This document shows positions 1-8,451 of a DNA stretch of 53,042 bases, one piece after another. Both the position numbers and the translations under genes were made by a program. The stretch's first letter is position 1. The number at the start of each line of letters is the position of its first letter. The DNA is from Bradyrhizobium sp. Ec3.3 (GTDB lineage Bacteria > Pseudomonadota > Alphaproteobacteria > Rhizobiales > Xanthobacteraceae), in assembly GCF_000472925.1 (NCBI RefSeq), contig NZ_AXAS01000060.1:169-53210 (forward strand). Direction: 5' to 3'. The notes below the pieces were generated by a model. It saw nothing but the letters and a program-made list of their open reading frames with translations, did no database searches and had not been told where the DNA came from.

Positions 1-88
1 TAGACTGCCGTTTATCCTTCGGAAGCTTCGCCCATTGGCGAATGATCTTCCGGCGGGCTTCGCGTTGCTTTTCCCTTACGTCATGCAT
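1..88 (-). CDS. Partial small hypothetical protein, N-terminus only
   Basis: The minus strand opens at an ATG (86-88) and reads MHDVREKQREARRKIIRQWA, then KLPKDKRQS, until it leaves the window at base 1. A good Shine-Dalgarno AGGAG lies 7 bases before the ATG, which supports the start. The peptide is very basic and probably helical. It resembles small Bradyrhizobium hypothetical proteins with a W-x-x-LPKDKRQ stretch; that likeness is from memory and was not searched. No function is known to me. The rest of the gene lies to the left of the window. Confidence 0.6.
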   Translation of the reverse strand, partial: MHDVREKQREARRKIIRQWAKLPKDKRQS

Positions 89-270
89 CGGGACGCTCCT
101 GAACAGGATTATTCCGGTCGACCTAGTATTGTTTGGGCTCACTAGAACTTCAACGTCCAATCAAGAACTCTTAGCCCCTCTGATCGTGCAGCGCTATACA
201 TGGGAGCTAGTCTCATATTGGCTTTGCAGGCCCGCCGCCCTAGAATTGCCGCGATCGCAGGACGGGCGAA
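89..270. other. Short intergenic stretch
   Basis: This 182-base gap between the divergent first gene and the 140-aa hypothetical gene shows no convincing reading frame, repeat or RNA. It presumably holds both promoters. Its base composition is slightly more AT-rich than the flanks. Confidence 0.5.
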
Positions 271-693
271 ATGCAGTATGTTTGCGACGCGCCGAAGGGA
301 AAGACCTGGTTCCGTATTGAGACGGAAGGTGAGGCGATGCATGAGTCGCGCCTGATGGGCCACACAGTTGAGAGATATTTCCGCCGCGAGCGGGAGAAGG
401 CAGTCCAGTCCTGGCGTCCCGAGCGGCCCAACGCGATCGAGCGCGACATCGGCCTCGAGGCCCATGTACAGCGAGAGATGCCGCTTTTCCTCACGCTGCG
501 CGACAGGGAGGGCAATGCACTAACTACAGCGATGCTGCCACCGGGTGGCAAGGATCGCGGCGGGTTCCGGATCATCATCGTTGCCGCATCCAATGCCGAT
601 CCTTATCCTCAGCAGGACGCGGCCATCGCTGCACTGGGAGCGCATTTCGGTCTCACACTCGATCGCAACCGCTGCTTCCCCTACGGCCGCTAA
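271..693 (+). CDS. Conserved hypothetical protein, 140 aa
   Basis: The protein is soluble, with no signal peptide or membrane segment. It opens MQYVCDAPKGKTWFRIETE and ends with a Cys in RNRCFPYGR. The middle (about residues 60-105) contains QREMPLFLTLRDREGN and MLPPGGKDRGGF, a pattern I associate with an uncharacterised Bradyrhizobium family of about 140 aa. Codon use is typical of the genome and the length looks complete. It stands alone between two non-coding stretches, so context gives no clue to function. Confidence 0.75.
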   Translation: MQYVCDAPKGKTWFRIETEGEAMHESRLMGHTVERYFRREREKAVQSWRPERPNAIERDIGLEAHVQREMPLFLTLRDREGNALTTAMLPPGGKDRGGFRIIIVAASNADPYPQQDAAIAALGAHFGLTLDRNRCFPYGR

Positions 694-1030
694 GGAGCCT
701 GACAAGTATCGCCGCTTGATTGGAGCGATGTCGGCTCCTGGGCCCAACTCGGACCACTAGTGAGGTCCGCTCTTGCGCCGCTATCAGGGGCACAGCGGAC
801 CTTGTGCGCGCCCTGACAAGCACGCGCCTTGGTTGGATCAACCCCGCAGGTTGTCGTTTGCGTCGCACCGCTTCGCTGGAAAAAACCACGGTGTCGCCCT
901 TGCAACCGCGCAGCCGGTTCCCACGTGTTCTCCCAGGACATACGCCCGAATGCGGCCGGCAGGGTCGCTAAACATTCGGAGTGTCGTGATCGCCAGCCGC
1001 CGACGTATGCCTCTTGTGTAGGAGGTTACG
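694..1030. other. Intergenic region with an inverted repeat
   Basis: No gene is supported in these 337 bases. A 9-bp perfect inverted repeat, AGGTCCGCT (763-771) and AGCGGACCT (794-802), with a 22-base loop lies about 70 bases after the preceding stop. It could end that transcript, although there is no T tract. A strong AGGAGG (1020-1025) at the right end serves the next gene. Confidence 0.5.
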
Positions 1031-1429
1031 ATGTCGGACTTTGGTTTTCTGAATACTCATCGAACATGGGAAGACTGGTGCGGGATGCTGCTCGGCGCGC
1101 TGATCGTTGCGTCGCCGTGGTTTCCCGTTCAGGATCATGAGACGATCGTCGGACACCAAGCGGTGATCCTGAACACGGTCGCAGTTGGCCTGGTCGTGTT
1201 TGGCCTCAGCCAGCTCGAGTATGTTGCGTTGCAGCGCTGGCAGGAGGTGGCGACGATCCTTGTCGGGCTTTGGCTGATCGTCTCGCCCTATGTCCTCGGC
1301 TATTCCGGCGAGGGCTTTCTGCGCGTCTACCACACCAGCCTCGGCGCGCTGGTGGTGCTGCTCGGCATTCTCCAGCTCTGGCAGGATTGGGAGTTGAGCG
1401 ACCAGGACATGCTCAAGCACGGGCAATAG
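1031..1429 (+). CDS. SPW repeat-containing membrane protein
   Basis: This 132-aa inner-membrane protein has two repeat units. The first carries W-x-x-x-x-G-ALIVASPWF (about residues 13-31) and the second LVGLWLIVSPYVLGY (about 77-91). These SPW/SPY motifs in hydrophobic helices are the hallmark of the SPW repeat family of small membrane proteins. About four transmembrane segments can be seen. The start is fixed by an AGGAGG six bases upstream. The family role is unknown. Neighbours are not co-directional, so it is probably monocistronic. Confidence 0.85.
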   Translation: MSDFGFLNTHRTWEDWCGMLLGALIVASPWFPVQDHETIVGHQAVILNTVAVGLVVFGLSQLEYVALQRWQEVATILVGLWLIVSPYVLGYSGEGFLRVYHTSLGALVVLLGILQLWQDWELSDQDMLKHGQ

Positions 1430-1478
1430 GCATGGGTGTTCGCACGGCCCGTCGTGCGATCGGCGGGCCTGCGCTCGC

Positions 1479-1754
1479 TTAACTTTTCACGAGATCCGCG
1501 TAGTCTGGATGCTTGTCGATCCAGGCCTTTACGAAGGGACATTGCGGGATCAGCCTCAATCCTGCGGCGCGGACCTGGTCGAGCGCGCCTTGCACGAGCT
1601 TTGAGCCGACGCCCTTGCCGCCGAGCTCTTTCGGCACCTCCGTATGCTCGAAGGTGATGACGTTGCCGTCGAGCCTGTAACGCTCGGTGGCGAGATGGCC
1701 TTCCACCTCGAGCTCGAAGCGGTGATGGGCCTTGTTGTCGATGACGTCGCTCAT
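1479..1754 (-). CDS. Small GNAT-like N-acetyltransferase (YjdJ type)
   Basis: The 91-aa protein carries the acetyl-CoA-binding loop of compact GNAT enzymes: V-P-x-x-L-G-G-KGVGSKLV (about residues 39-54), followed by a helix and RLIPQCPFVKAWIDKHP with the conserved Cys-Pro. This matches the short YjdJ/Gtf2-like acetyltransferase family of 90-100 aa, so the protein looks complete. Its substrate is unknown. It starts 11 bases after the stop of the DUF3828-like gene upstream on the same strand and is probably co-transcribed with it. Confidence 0.85.
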   Translation of the reverse strand: MSDVIDNKAHHRFELEVEGHLATERYRLDGNVITFEHTEVPKELGGKGVGSKLVQGALDQVRAAGLRLIPQCPFVKAWIDKHPDYADLVKS

Positions 1755-1765
1755 GTCGTCTCCCG

Positions 1766-2281
1766 TCAGCTCTTCAGCGAGTCCGTCAGCATCTTGCGGA
1801 TCGACCAGGCTTGCCCGTCGGATGAGCTCTTGATGTCGTCGATCTTCCAGCTATTGGCCTCGCGCACGAACTCATAACGCACGACCTGGTCGGCGGGTTT
1901 GCGGTCGTTGCGGTAACCGGCGATGGTCGCCGCGACCGTGGCCTTGTCGGTCTCGAGCTTCTCCGTGTCGACCTTGAACGATTTGACGTCGGGTTCCTGC
2001 GAATTGGTCACGGGATCGAAATCGACCGGTCCGACGTCGCCCTTCGGCGTGTGCGCGTCGGCCTTGGCCCACAGCGCGACCAGCGATTTCGACAGATACT
2101 TTGCCTTGGCGGCCTTGGTCTCGATGATGAAGGCGCCGCCGCCATCGCCCTTACCCTTGGCGGCGCGGGCGTAGATCGCGGTCAGGATCGCGACGGGATC
2201 GTTGGCTGAGGGGGCCTGCGCGGCGGCCGCGTTGACGGTGGCGAGAAGCGAGGCGGCGACGAACGTGCGGCGGGTGAGCAT
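1766..2281 (-). CDS. Secreted DUF3828-like protein
   Basis: The 171-aa product begins with a Tat/Sec-type leader (MLTRRTFVAASLLATVNAAAAQA; twin Arg at residues 4-5, cleavage likely after AQA). The mature part has the pattern of the DUF3828 family: AILTAIYARAAKG near the N-terminus, a central acidic stretch with DFDPVTNSQEPD, and VRYEFVREANSWKIDDI near the end, typical of a small NTF2/cystatin-like fold. It is probably periplasmic. Function is unknown. It lies first in a two-gene unit with the acetyltransferase. Confidence 0.75.
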   Translation of the reverse strand: MLTRRTFVAASLLATVNAAAAQAPSANDPVAILTAIYARAAKGKGDGGGAFIIETKAAKAKYLSKSLVALWAKADAHTPKGDVGPVDFDPVTNSQEPDVKSFKVDTEKLETDKATVAATIAGYRNDRKPADQVVRYEFVREANSWKIDDIKSSSDGQAWSIRKMLTDSLKS

Positions 2282-2372
2282 GGGATGTCCTGAGATCGGT
2301 TCTACCCGCGCTTATAGACCGAATGTCCGGCCGGCGGTGTATCTCAGTAGGGTCTTGTGGCGGCGGATTGGT

Positions 2373-2726
2373 TCAATCGGCGGCCTTGGCGAGACGCGAA
2401 TCCTCCGCAGGTTGCGGCCGCAGGCAGCCCTTGCAGATGACGATCGATCGCTTGACCTGCGACTCCTGTTCGGCCTCGATACCGTCCTGGGCCTGCCACC
2501 ACTCCTTCGAGTAAGGCTGGAGTGCCGCGACCGACTTGTCCTGGCCAGTTCGGGTGGCAGTCCGCGATGTGTGCGCTGGCTTGGGCTGATTGGGATCCTC
2601 ACCAGCACCGTCCCAGGCATAGCGCGCCGGGGCGAAGGCGGGATCGGAGGCGAGCCGCGCTTGCGGGGCCGCGGCACATCCGGCGAGCGTCAGCGACAAC
2701 AGGAGAAAGGCGGGCGCTTTGGACAT
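2373..2726 (-). CDS. Small lipoprotein, 117 aa
   Basis: I place the start at the ATG at 2726 because it gives a clean lipoprotein leader: MSKAPAFLLLSLTLAGCAAAP, lipobox LAGC at residues 15-18. The mature part is short and polar and holds CKGC near residues 98-101, in IVICKGCLRP, possibly a metal- or disulfide-forming pair. No known domain is recognised. It is divergent from the secreted protein that starts at 2819, and the two share a 92-base promoter region. Confidence 0.7.
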   Translation of the reverse strand: MSKAPAFLLLSLTLAGCAAAPQARLASDPAFAPARYAWDGAGEDPNQPKPAHTSRTATRTGQDKSVAALQPYSKEWWQAQDGIEAEQESQVKRSIVICKGCLRPQPAEDSRLAKAAD

Positions 2727-2818
2727 GGTCAGGAACTCTGTACGCGGAGACAGGTCAAGGTTGCCGATCATGTTTAAGATTCCCTGAACGATCGAAGCGA
2801 CCGCGACGACCAAAGCGA

Positions 2819-3319
2819 ATGAGACTCTTGATCCTGATAGGCGTTCTCTTCGCCGGCGGCCTTGCCCGCGCCGAGGATGCAAAACCGTTCAATCCGGCCG
2901 ATTACCCCAGCGAGGTGCAGAAGGCGCTGCACTACGCTCATCAGGAATGCCAAAGCCAGGGCGGCGGCGCGGTGAGCTTTGCGCCCGATACGGTGCGCGA
3001 GATCGATCTCACCGGCGATGGCCGCGACGACTACGTCGTCGATTTCCGCGACACCAAATGCGATGGCAGCGAGGCCGCCTATTGCGGCAGCGGCGGCTGC
3101 GTCATGAACGTTCTGGTGACGCTGCCAAACGGTAATTTGCGCCGCGTATTCGACGGCTATGTCCGGAACTACGAGATCGAGCCGACGCCGATGAAGCGGG
3201 GCGCGGCGCGCACCATGCGCTTCGAATTGCACGGCGGCTATTGCGGCGGGCACGGCTCACCGTCCTGCTTCAAGGAGAAGGCGATCTCCATGACGCCTTT
3301 CGCGTTCAAGATGCCGTAA
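2819..3319 (+). CDS. Secreted Cys-rich hypothetical protein
   Basis: The start at 2819 gives a 166-aa protein with a Sec signal peptide (MRLLILIGVLFAGGLARAED, cleavage after ARA). The mature domain contains EIDLTGDGRDDYVVDF, a VCBS/FG-GAP-like Ca-binding loop (D-L-T-G-D-G-R-D-D), followed by DTKCDGSEAAYCGSGGCVMNV and YCGGHGSPSCF. Six Cys suggest disulfides in the periplasm. I recognise this layout from rhizobial hypothetical proteins of about 160 aa with no assigned role. Confidence 0.75.
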   Translation: MRLLILIGVLFAGGLARAEDAKPFNPADYPSEVQKALHYAHQECQSQGGGAVSFAPDTVREIDLTGDGRDDYVVDFRDTKCDGSEAAYCGSGGCVMNVLVTLPNGNLRRVFDGYVRNYEIEPTPMKRGAARTMRFELHGGYCGGHGSPSCFKEKAISMTPFAFKMP

Positions 3320-3424
3320 TGGGGCTCTGCGGCGGGCGGCCTTGCGGCGCTGCTGATGATGGCGATAAATGGGCCGCGAAGAGCGGTCCGCCTGCGCGCC
3401 GTCCACCAGCGAAGAGGAAGCCCC

Positions 3425-5029
3425 ATGCAGCCATTGCGGATGTCGCACCGCGTCATGAACCTCGCTTACATGCTGACCCAGAATGCGCGGCGGCACGGGG
3501 CGCGGCCGGGTTTCGTGTGGGGCGATAGATCCTGGACCTGGCGCGAGATCGACGCGCATGTGTCCGCGCTCGCCGCTGCGCTTGCCGTGCGCGGCATCAC
3601 CAAAGGTGACCGCATCCTCGTCCATTCCAAGAATGGCGACGAGATGTTCTTCTCGATGTTCGCCGCATTCCGGCTTGGCGCGATCTGGGTGCCCACGAAC
3701 TTCCGCCTGATGCCGGACGAGGTCGCCTATCTCGCGCAGGCCTCCGGTGCGAGAGGGTTCTTGTGCCACGGCGATTTTCCCGAGCATGCCGCAGCCGTTG
3801 GTGGTAGCGCATTGGAGTTCACCTGGCGCATTGGTGACGGCGCGTTTGGTGAGACCACCGTTGCGGAGGCGATCAACAAGTATGCGGGTGCTAGGATCGA
3901 GAACGTCGCCGTCGAGCATGACGATCCCTGCTGGTTCTTCTTCACCTCCGGCACCACCGGCCGTTCCAAGGCGGCCGTGCTCACGCATGGCCAGATGGGT
4001 TTTGTGGTCACCAATCACCTTGCCGATCTGACGCCGGGCACCACGGAAGCGGATGCATCGCTCGTGGTCGCGCCGCTGTCGCATGGCGCCGGCGTGCATC
4101 AGTTGATGCAGACGGCGCGCGGCGCTCGCACCGTGCTGCTGCCGACGGAAAAGTTCGACATCGGCGAGGCGTTCCGTCTGATCGAGGCGCATCGCGTCAG
4201 CAATCTCTTCACCGTGCCGACGATCCTGAAGATGATGGTCGAGCATCCCGCGGTCGACAATTTCGACCATTCCTCGCTGCGCCAGGTGATCTATGCCGGC
4301 GCGCCGATGTATCGCGAGGATCAGAAGACCGCGCTGAACAAGCTCGGCAAGGTCATCGTGCAGTATTTTGGCCTCGGCGAGGTCACCGGCAACATCACCG
4401 TGCTGCCGGCGGCGCTGCACGATGTCGACGACGGTTCGCATGCCAAGATCGGCACCTGCGGTTTCGAGCGCACGGGCATGCAGGTATCGATCCAGGACGA
4501 CGAGGGCCATGAGCTGAAGTCGAACCAGAGCGGGGAGATCTGCGTCATCGGGCCTGCAGTGTTCGCCGGCTACTACGATAACCCCGAGGCCAACGCGAAG
4601 GCGTTTCGCAACGGCTGGTTCCGAACCGGCGATCTCGGCCACATGGACGAGGAGGGATTCGTGTACATCACAGGACGTGCCTCCGACATGTACATCTCCG
4701 GCGGCTCCAACATCTATCCGCGCGAGATCGAGGAGAAGATTTTGACCCATCCCGCGGTCGGCGAGGTCGCCGTGCTCGGCGTGCCCGATCCGACCTGGGG
4801 CGAGGTCGGCGTTGCCGTCTGCGTTGCGCGCGAAGGTGCAAAACCCGTGAGCGAGACCGAGATGGCGGCGTTCCTCGGCCCCAAGGTGCCGCGCTACAAG
4901 ATGCCGAAGCGCTTCTTCTTCTGGGAGGCCCTGCCGAAGTCGGGCTATGGCAAGATCCCCAAGCGGATGGTGCGCGACGAGCTCGAGGCTCGCGGCCTGC
5001 TCGATCTCGACAACAAGCAGGCGGGCTGA
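3425..5029 (+). CDS. Acyl-CoA synthetase (AMP-forming ligase)
   Basis: This is a 534-aa member of the ANL adenylating superfamily; it would activate a carboxylic acid with ATP and join it to CoA. Visible motifs are the phosphate loop FFTSGTTGRSKAAVLTH (about residues 172-188; the usual PKG is SKA), YFGLGEVTGN, the hinge region GWFRTGDLGHMDEEG with YITGRASDMYISGGSNIYP, and the C-terminal catalytic lysine in SGYGKIPKRM. The start at 3425 follows AGAGGAAG. The substrate cannot be read from the sequence; fatty or aromatic acids are both possible. It is followed after 9 bases by a DUF296 protein, so the two probably act together. Confidence 0.9.
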   Translation: MQPLRMSHRVMNLAYMLTQNARRHGARPGFVWGDRSWTWREIDAHVSALAAALAVRGITKGDRILVHSKNGDEMFFSMFAAFRLGAIWVPTNFRLMPDEVAYLAQASGARGFLCHGDFPEHAAAVGGSALEFTWRIGDGAFGETTVAEAINKYAGARIENVAVEHDDPCWFFFTSGTTGRSKAAVLTHGQMGFVVTNHLADLTPGTTEADASLVVAPLSHGAGVHQLMQTARGARTVLLPTEKFDIGEAFRLIEAHRVSNLFTVPTILKMMVEHPAVDNFDHSSLRQVIYAGAPMYREDQKTALNKLGKVIVQYFGLGEVTGNITVLPAALHDVDDGSHAKIGTCGFERTGMQVSIQDDEGHELKSNQSGEICVIGPAVFAGYYDNPEANAKAFRNGWFRTGDLGHMDEEGFVYITGRASDMYISGGSNIYPREIEEKILTHPAVGEVAVLGVPDPTWGEVGVAVCVAREGAKPVSETEMAAFLGPKVPRYKMPKRFFFWEALPKSGYGKIPKRMVRDELEARGLLDLDNKQAG

Positions 5030-5038
5030 GCGCTGATC

Positions 5039-5899
5039 ATGCGGAGCATCAAGCAGCCGGGCGCACCGGTCGCCGAGCGTATCCAATGGGTGGAGGCGAG
5101 GGGACGGGCCTTCGCGTTCAGGCTCGAGGCCGGCATGCCGTTGCTTGAAGCCGCACGCCGCGGCTTCGCGGCGGAGGGCTTTGCCGGCGGCGTGCTCAAC
5201 TTCGGTCACGGCGCGCTCGGCCCGTTCGCTTACGTGATGCCGGCGCTGTCGAAGACGGGCGAGAACGCCGCGTTCTACAGTGACACCTTTCGACCCCAGG
5301 GCGTGACGCGGGTGAAGCTGGGCAGCCTGACGCTCGGCAGGCGCGACGGTGCGCCGTTCTTTCATTGCCACGGGCTTTGGACCGAGGCGGACGGTCGCGC
5401 CAGCGGCGGCCACATGCTTCCCGAGGAGACTGTCGTCGCGGAGCCGTTCGAGGTTGCGGCGTTCGGCATCGACGGAGCGATGTTCACGGCGGAGCCTGAC
5501 GGCGAAACCAACTTCAAGCTGTTCGGACCGGTGGCCGCTGAGCCTAGCGGCGCTCACGCCACAAGCCGCGCCTTCGCGCTGCGGCTGCGGCCGAACCAGG
5601 ACTTTGCGGGGGCGCTCGAAGGCTTCTGCCGTGAGCACGGCATCGCGCGTGCGAGGATCCACGGCGGCGTCGGCTCGACCATAGGCGCGCGCTTCACCCA
5701 TGGCGGCGTGACCGAGCCCTTTGCCACCGAACTGGCGATAACGGCCGGCACGATCGCCCCCGGCGGCTCCGGCGCACTGCAGGCCGCGCTCGACGTCGCC
5801 CTCGTCGACTACGCCGGCGGCCTCGCCGAGGGCCGGCTGATCCGCGGCGACAATCCCGTGCTAATGACGATGGAGCTGGTGCTGGAGGTGCTGAATTAG
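5039..5899 (+). CDS. Tandem PPC/DUF296 domain protein
   Basis: The 286-aa soluble protein appears to contain two divergent PPC (DUF296) domains. The first (about residues 15-170) has the family's metal-binding pattern: PFFHCHGLW (105-113) followed about 11 residues later by GGHMLPEE. The second (about 185-285) has RARIHGGVGSTIGARFTHG and a final strand MTMELVLEVLN. PPC domains are found alone in bacteria, usually trimeric and metal-binding, and in plant AT-hook proteins; their bacterial role is not settled. It lies 9 bases after the acyl-CoA ligase, suggesting translational coupling and a shared pathway, perhaps as a hydrolase or binding protein for the CoA product (inference). Confidence 0.8.
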   Translation: MRSIKQPGAPVAERIQWVEARGRAFAFRLEAGMPLLEAARRGFAAEGFAGGVLNFGHGALGPFAYVMPALSKTGENAAFYSDTFRPQGVTRVKLGSLTLGRRDGAPFFHCHGLWTEADGRASGGHMLPEETVVAEPFEVAAFGIDGAMFTAEPDGETNFKLFGPVAAEPSGAHATSRAFALRLRPNQDFAGALEGFCREHGIARARIHGGVGSTIGARFTHGGVTEPFATELAITAGTIAPGGSGALQAALDVALVDYAGGLAEGRLIRGDNPVLMTMELVLEVLN

Positions 5900-6004
5900 G
5901 GAGCAATCGGAGTTTGTAGCTGGCCACAGATACCACTTCCATGTGGCGATTGTTCTTGTTATGTTCCTGGCGATGGCCGATTTGGCAGCAACTACTGGCT
6001 GGGG

Positions 6005-6781
6005 ATGGATATGGGCAGAAGAGGCAATCGCACGATCAATTTGCCCGCGCCTTATTTGAAACGAGTCTGGCTTGAGCCGTCGAAGATATCCAATCGGGAA
6101 GCCTATCCGTTTTGCCTTCCCATCTTCGCCAATGACTTCGAGCTCAGTTTTGAAGCCCCCATCACCATCATTGTCGGCGAGAACGGCACCGGCAAATCCA
6201 CGATCCTGGAGGGCGTCGCGGCGCTTGCCGGTTACGACGACGCCGGCGGCGGCAAGGGTTATATGCCGGTTGATCACTCCCAGGCGCTGGAGAAGATGGG
6301 CGGCCAACTGTCGAAGGCGTTGCGCGCCAGCTGGCTGCCCAAGATCACCAACGGTTGGTTCTTTCGTGCCGAGAGTTTTTTCACAGTTGCGAGATATCTC
6401 GATCAGGCTGCGCGTGATGTGGGCGAAGTTGGCCCTGACTTCCTCTCCCACTCCCATGGCGAAGGCTTCCTGCGCTTCTTCGAGGAGCGCTGTCAGCGCC
6501 AGGGTATCTTCATCTTCGACGAGCCGGAATCCGCGCTCTCGCCGGCACGGCAGATCGAATTTTTGAAGCTGCTGCGGCGCATGGAGGACTCCCGCATCTG
6601 CCAGGTCATCATGGCCACACACGCGCCGATGTTGATGGCTTATCCCAATGCGGCGCTGTTGCGGCTGACCAAAGCCGGATTGGAGCCTGCGACGTTGTGG
6701 GAGACCGACCATTTCAAGGTGCTGCACGAGTTTTGCGACGATCCGGCCGGATTCATCGACGCGGCGCTCCAGGACGAGTAG
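6005..6781 (+). CDS. Stand-alone AAA/ABC-type predicted ATPase (COG3910-like)
   Basis: The 258-aa protein has a complete ABC-class nucleotide site: Walker A GENGTGKST (about residues 59-67), a signature-like HSHGEGFLRFF (about 150-160), Walker B GIFIFDEPESALSPARQ (about 169-185) and a switch histidine in IMATHAPMLMAYP. There is no transmembrane or DNA-binding domain. It fits the predicted-ATPase family COG3910 and lacks the long coiled coil of SMC proteins. No partner gene is adjacent. ATP hydrolysis is well supported; its target is unknown. Antiphage or DNA-repair roles have been found for related lone ATPases, but nothing here supports either. Confidence 0.85.
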   Translation: MDMGRRGNRTINLPAPYLKRVWLEPSKISNREAYPFCLPIFANDFELSFEAPITIIVGENGTGKSTILEGVAALAGYDDAGGGKGYMPVDHSQALEKMGGQLSKALRASWLPKITNGWFFRAESFFTVARYLDQAARDVGEVGPDFLSHSHGEGFLRFFEERCQRQGIFIFDEPESALSPARQIEFLKLLRRMEDSRICQVIMATHAPMLMAYPNAALLRLTKAGLEPATLWETDHFKVLHEFCDDPAGFIDAALQDE

Positions 6782-6924
6782 CGGGTACGGGACATGGGGA
6801 GAACGCGACGCCGTTAGACCATCGAAATCGCCACGAAGGGCCTCGATCCCGTCCAAAACTACGTTACCATGTCCGCAGCGCGCGGCAGTCGCGCAGAGAC
6901 CAACAACACATTTGAGGATACGAC

Positions 6925-7476
6925 ATGAGGGTGACGAAGAGGACGGCGCTGGCCGTGTTTGCGGCGCTGGCGGTGGGGACGACGGCCTTGACGGCCGCCT
7001 GGGCGCACGGGCCGACCCGGCAGAAGGTGCGGGAATCCATCGAGATCAACGCGCCGCAGGCCAAGGTCTGGGCGTTGATCGGCAATTTCCAGGACATGAG
7101 CTGGCTCGCGGGCGTCAGCAAGACCGAGGGCGAGAAGGGCAACGAGATCGGCGCCACGCGGCGACTGACGCTTGGGACCGGCGCCACCATCGACGAGGAG
7201 CTCTACAAATACGAGCCCGACATGATGAGCTATTCGTACCGGATCACGACCGTCGACGTGAAGGTGCTGCCGGTCACCAACTATTCCTCGACGTTGTCGG
7301 TGTCGCCGGCTCCGGAAGGCAAGACGAAGCTGGAATGGGCCGGCGCATTCTATCGCGGCTTTCCCAACAATGACCCGCCACCGGAGCTCAGCGACGAGGC
7401 GGCGGTGAAGGCGGTGAGCGGGCTCTACAAGGGCGGCCTCGAGGCACTGAAGAAGAAGATCGAGAGCGGAAGCTGA
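6925..7476 (+). CDS. MxaD-like SRPBCC family periplasmic protein
   Basis: The 183-aa product has a signal peptide (AALAVGTTALTAAWAHG, cleavage near residue 28) and then a START/polyketide-cyclase (SRPBCC) fold: VRESIEINAPQAKVWALIGNFQDMSWLAGV, characteristic of the family, and GATRRLTLGTGATIDEELYKYEPD. Among secreted SRPBCC proteins this resembles MxaD, an accessory protein of methanol dehydrogenase systems that helps electron transfer to cytochrome c. The beta-propeller gene follows after 2 bases, a pairing that supports a link to periplasmic alcohol oxidation, but no dehydrogenase gene is in the window. Confidence 0.8.
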   Translation: MRVTKRTALAVFAALAVGTTALTAAWAHGPTRQKVRESIEINAPQAKVWALIGNFQDMSWLAGVSKTEGEKGNEIGATRRLTLGTGATIDEELYKYEPDMMSYSYRITTVDVKVLPVTNYSSTLSVSPAPEGKTKLEWAGAFYRGFPNNDPPPELSDEAAVKAVSGLYKGGLEALKKKIESGS

Positions 7477-7478
7477 GC

Positions 7479-8432
7479 GTGCGCGTGATGGTCCTGGCGG
7501 CGCTGGCCGCCAGCATCGGCCTGGTCCCGGTCGAGGAAGCCTCTGCCGAGGAGGCGTTCGTCACCAACCAGCTCAGCGACAATCTGACGGTCGTGGATCT
7601 CGCAAAGCTGCGGCCGGTCGCAACGATTGCGATCGGCGGCAAGCCGGCGGGCGTTGCCGTCACGGCGGATGGGCGCTTTGCCTATGTGACGAGTCCCGAC
7701 GCCAAGGCGCTCACGGTGGTCGACGCTGCTGCCCGGAAGGTCGTCGGCCGGATTGACGTCGGCGGCGGTCCGCTCGGCGTCGCCGTGGCGCCGGATGGGG
7801 GGACCGTCTATGTCGCCGACTGGTACGCGGCGGCCGTGCGGGTGATCGATCCGCGGACACAAAGCGTAGTCGCAAGCATTGTGGTCGGTGCCTCGCCCTC
7901 CGGGCTGGCAATGACACCTGACGGTCGACTGTTGCTATCGGCCGATCGCGACGCCGACAGCGTCTCGGTCGTAGACACAGCTACTCGCGAGCGGAGGGCC
8001 ACCATCAAGGTCGGCACGCGCCCGTTCGGCATCACCATCGATGCAGAGGGCAGGCGCGCCTTCACCGCCAATGTCGGATCGAACGATGTCTCCGTGATCG
8101 ATATTGCAGAGGCGCGCGAGATCGGCCGCGTGCCGGTGGGCATGCGGCCGTACGCGGTGGCCCTGGCGCAGGGCCGCGGTTTCGTCACCGACCAATATGG
8201 CGGCACCGTCAGCGTGTTCGACCTTGCGACGCTGAAGCCGGTCAAGCGCATCACTGTCGGCGACTATCCGGAGGGGATCGCGGCCACGGCGGATGGGCGG
8301 CGCATCATCGTGGCGAATTGGGAAAGCAACTCGGTGAGCGTCATCGATGCGATCGAGCTGAAAGTGACTGATGAGGTCAAGGTTGGCGATGGCCCGCGCG
8401 CGTTCGGGGCGTTTCTCAGGCGGACGGAGTAA
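7479..8432 (+). CDS. YVTN-family beta-propeller periplasmic protein
   Basis: The gene starts at GTG 7479, two bases after the MxaD-like stop, and is clearly co-transcribed. It encodes 317 aa: a signal peptide (LAALAASIGLVPVEEASAEE) and about seven repeats of roughly 42 residues with the signature P-x-G-VAVTADGRFAYVT...VSVVD. Such YVTN/PQQ-associated propellers are common near methanol and ethanol dehydrogenases and may carry or bind redox partners. The repeats GIAATADGRRIIVANWESN and GLAMTPDGRLLLSADRDAD are typical. Its exact role is unknown. Confidence 0.85.
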   Translation: MRVMVLAALAASIGLVPVEEASAEEAFVTNQLSDNLTVVDLAKLRPVATIAIGGKPAGVAVTADGRFAYVTSPDAKALTVVDAAARKVVGRIDVGGGPLGVAVAPDGGTVYVADWYAAAVRVIDPRTQSVVASIVVGASPSGLAMTPDGRLLLSADRDADSVSVVDTATRERRATIKVGTRPFGITIDAEGRRAFTANVGSNDVSVIDIAEAREIGRVPVGMRPYAVALAQGRGFVTDQYGGTVSVFDLATLKPVKRITVGDYPEGIAATADGRRIIVANWESNSVSVIDAIELKVTDEVKVGDGPRAFGAFLRRTE

Positions 8433-8451
8433 GGGGCAGTGCGTGGCGGTG

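Noticed and set aside
3257..5701. 814-aa open frame on the minus strand
   Set aside because: It lies opposite the acyl-CoA ligase and DUF296 genes, whose motifs are clear. The frame has runs of Arg/His/Ala and no known domain; it is a mirror of GC-rich codon use.
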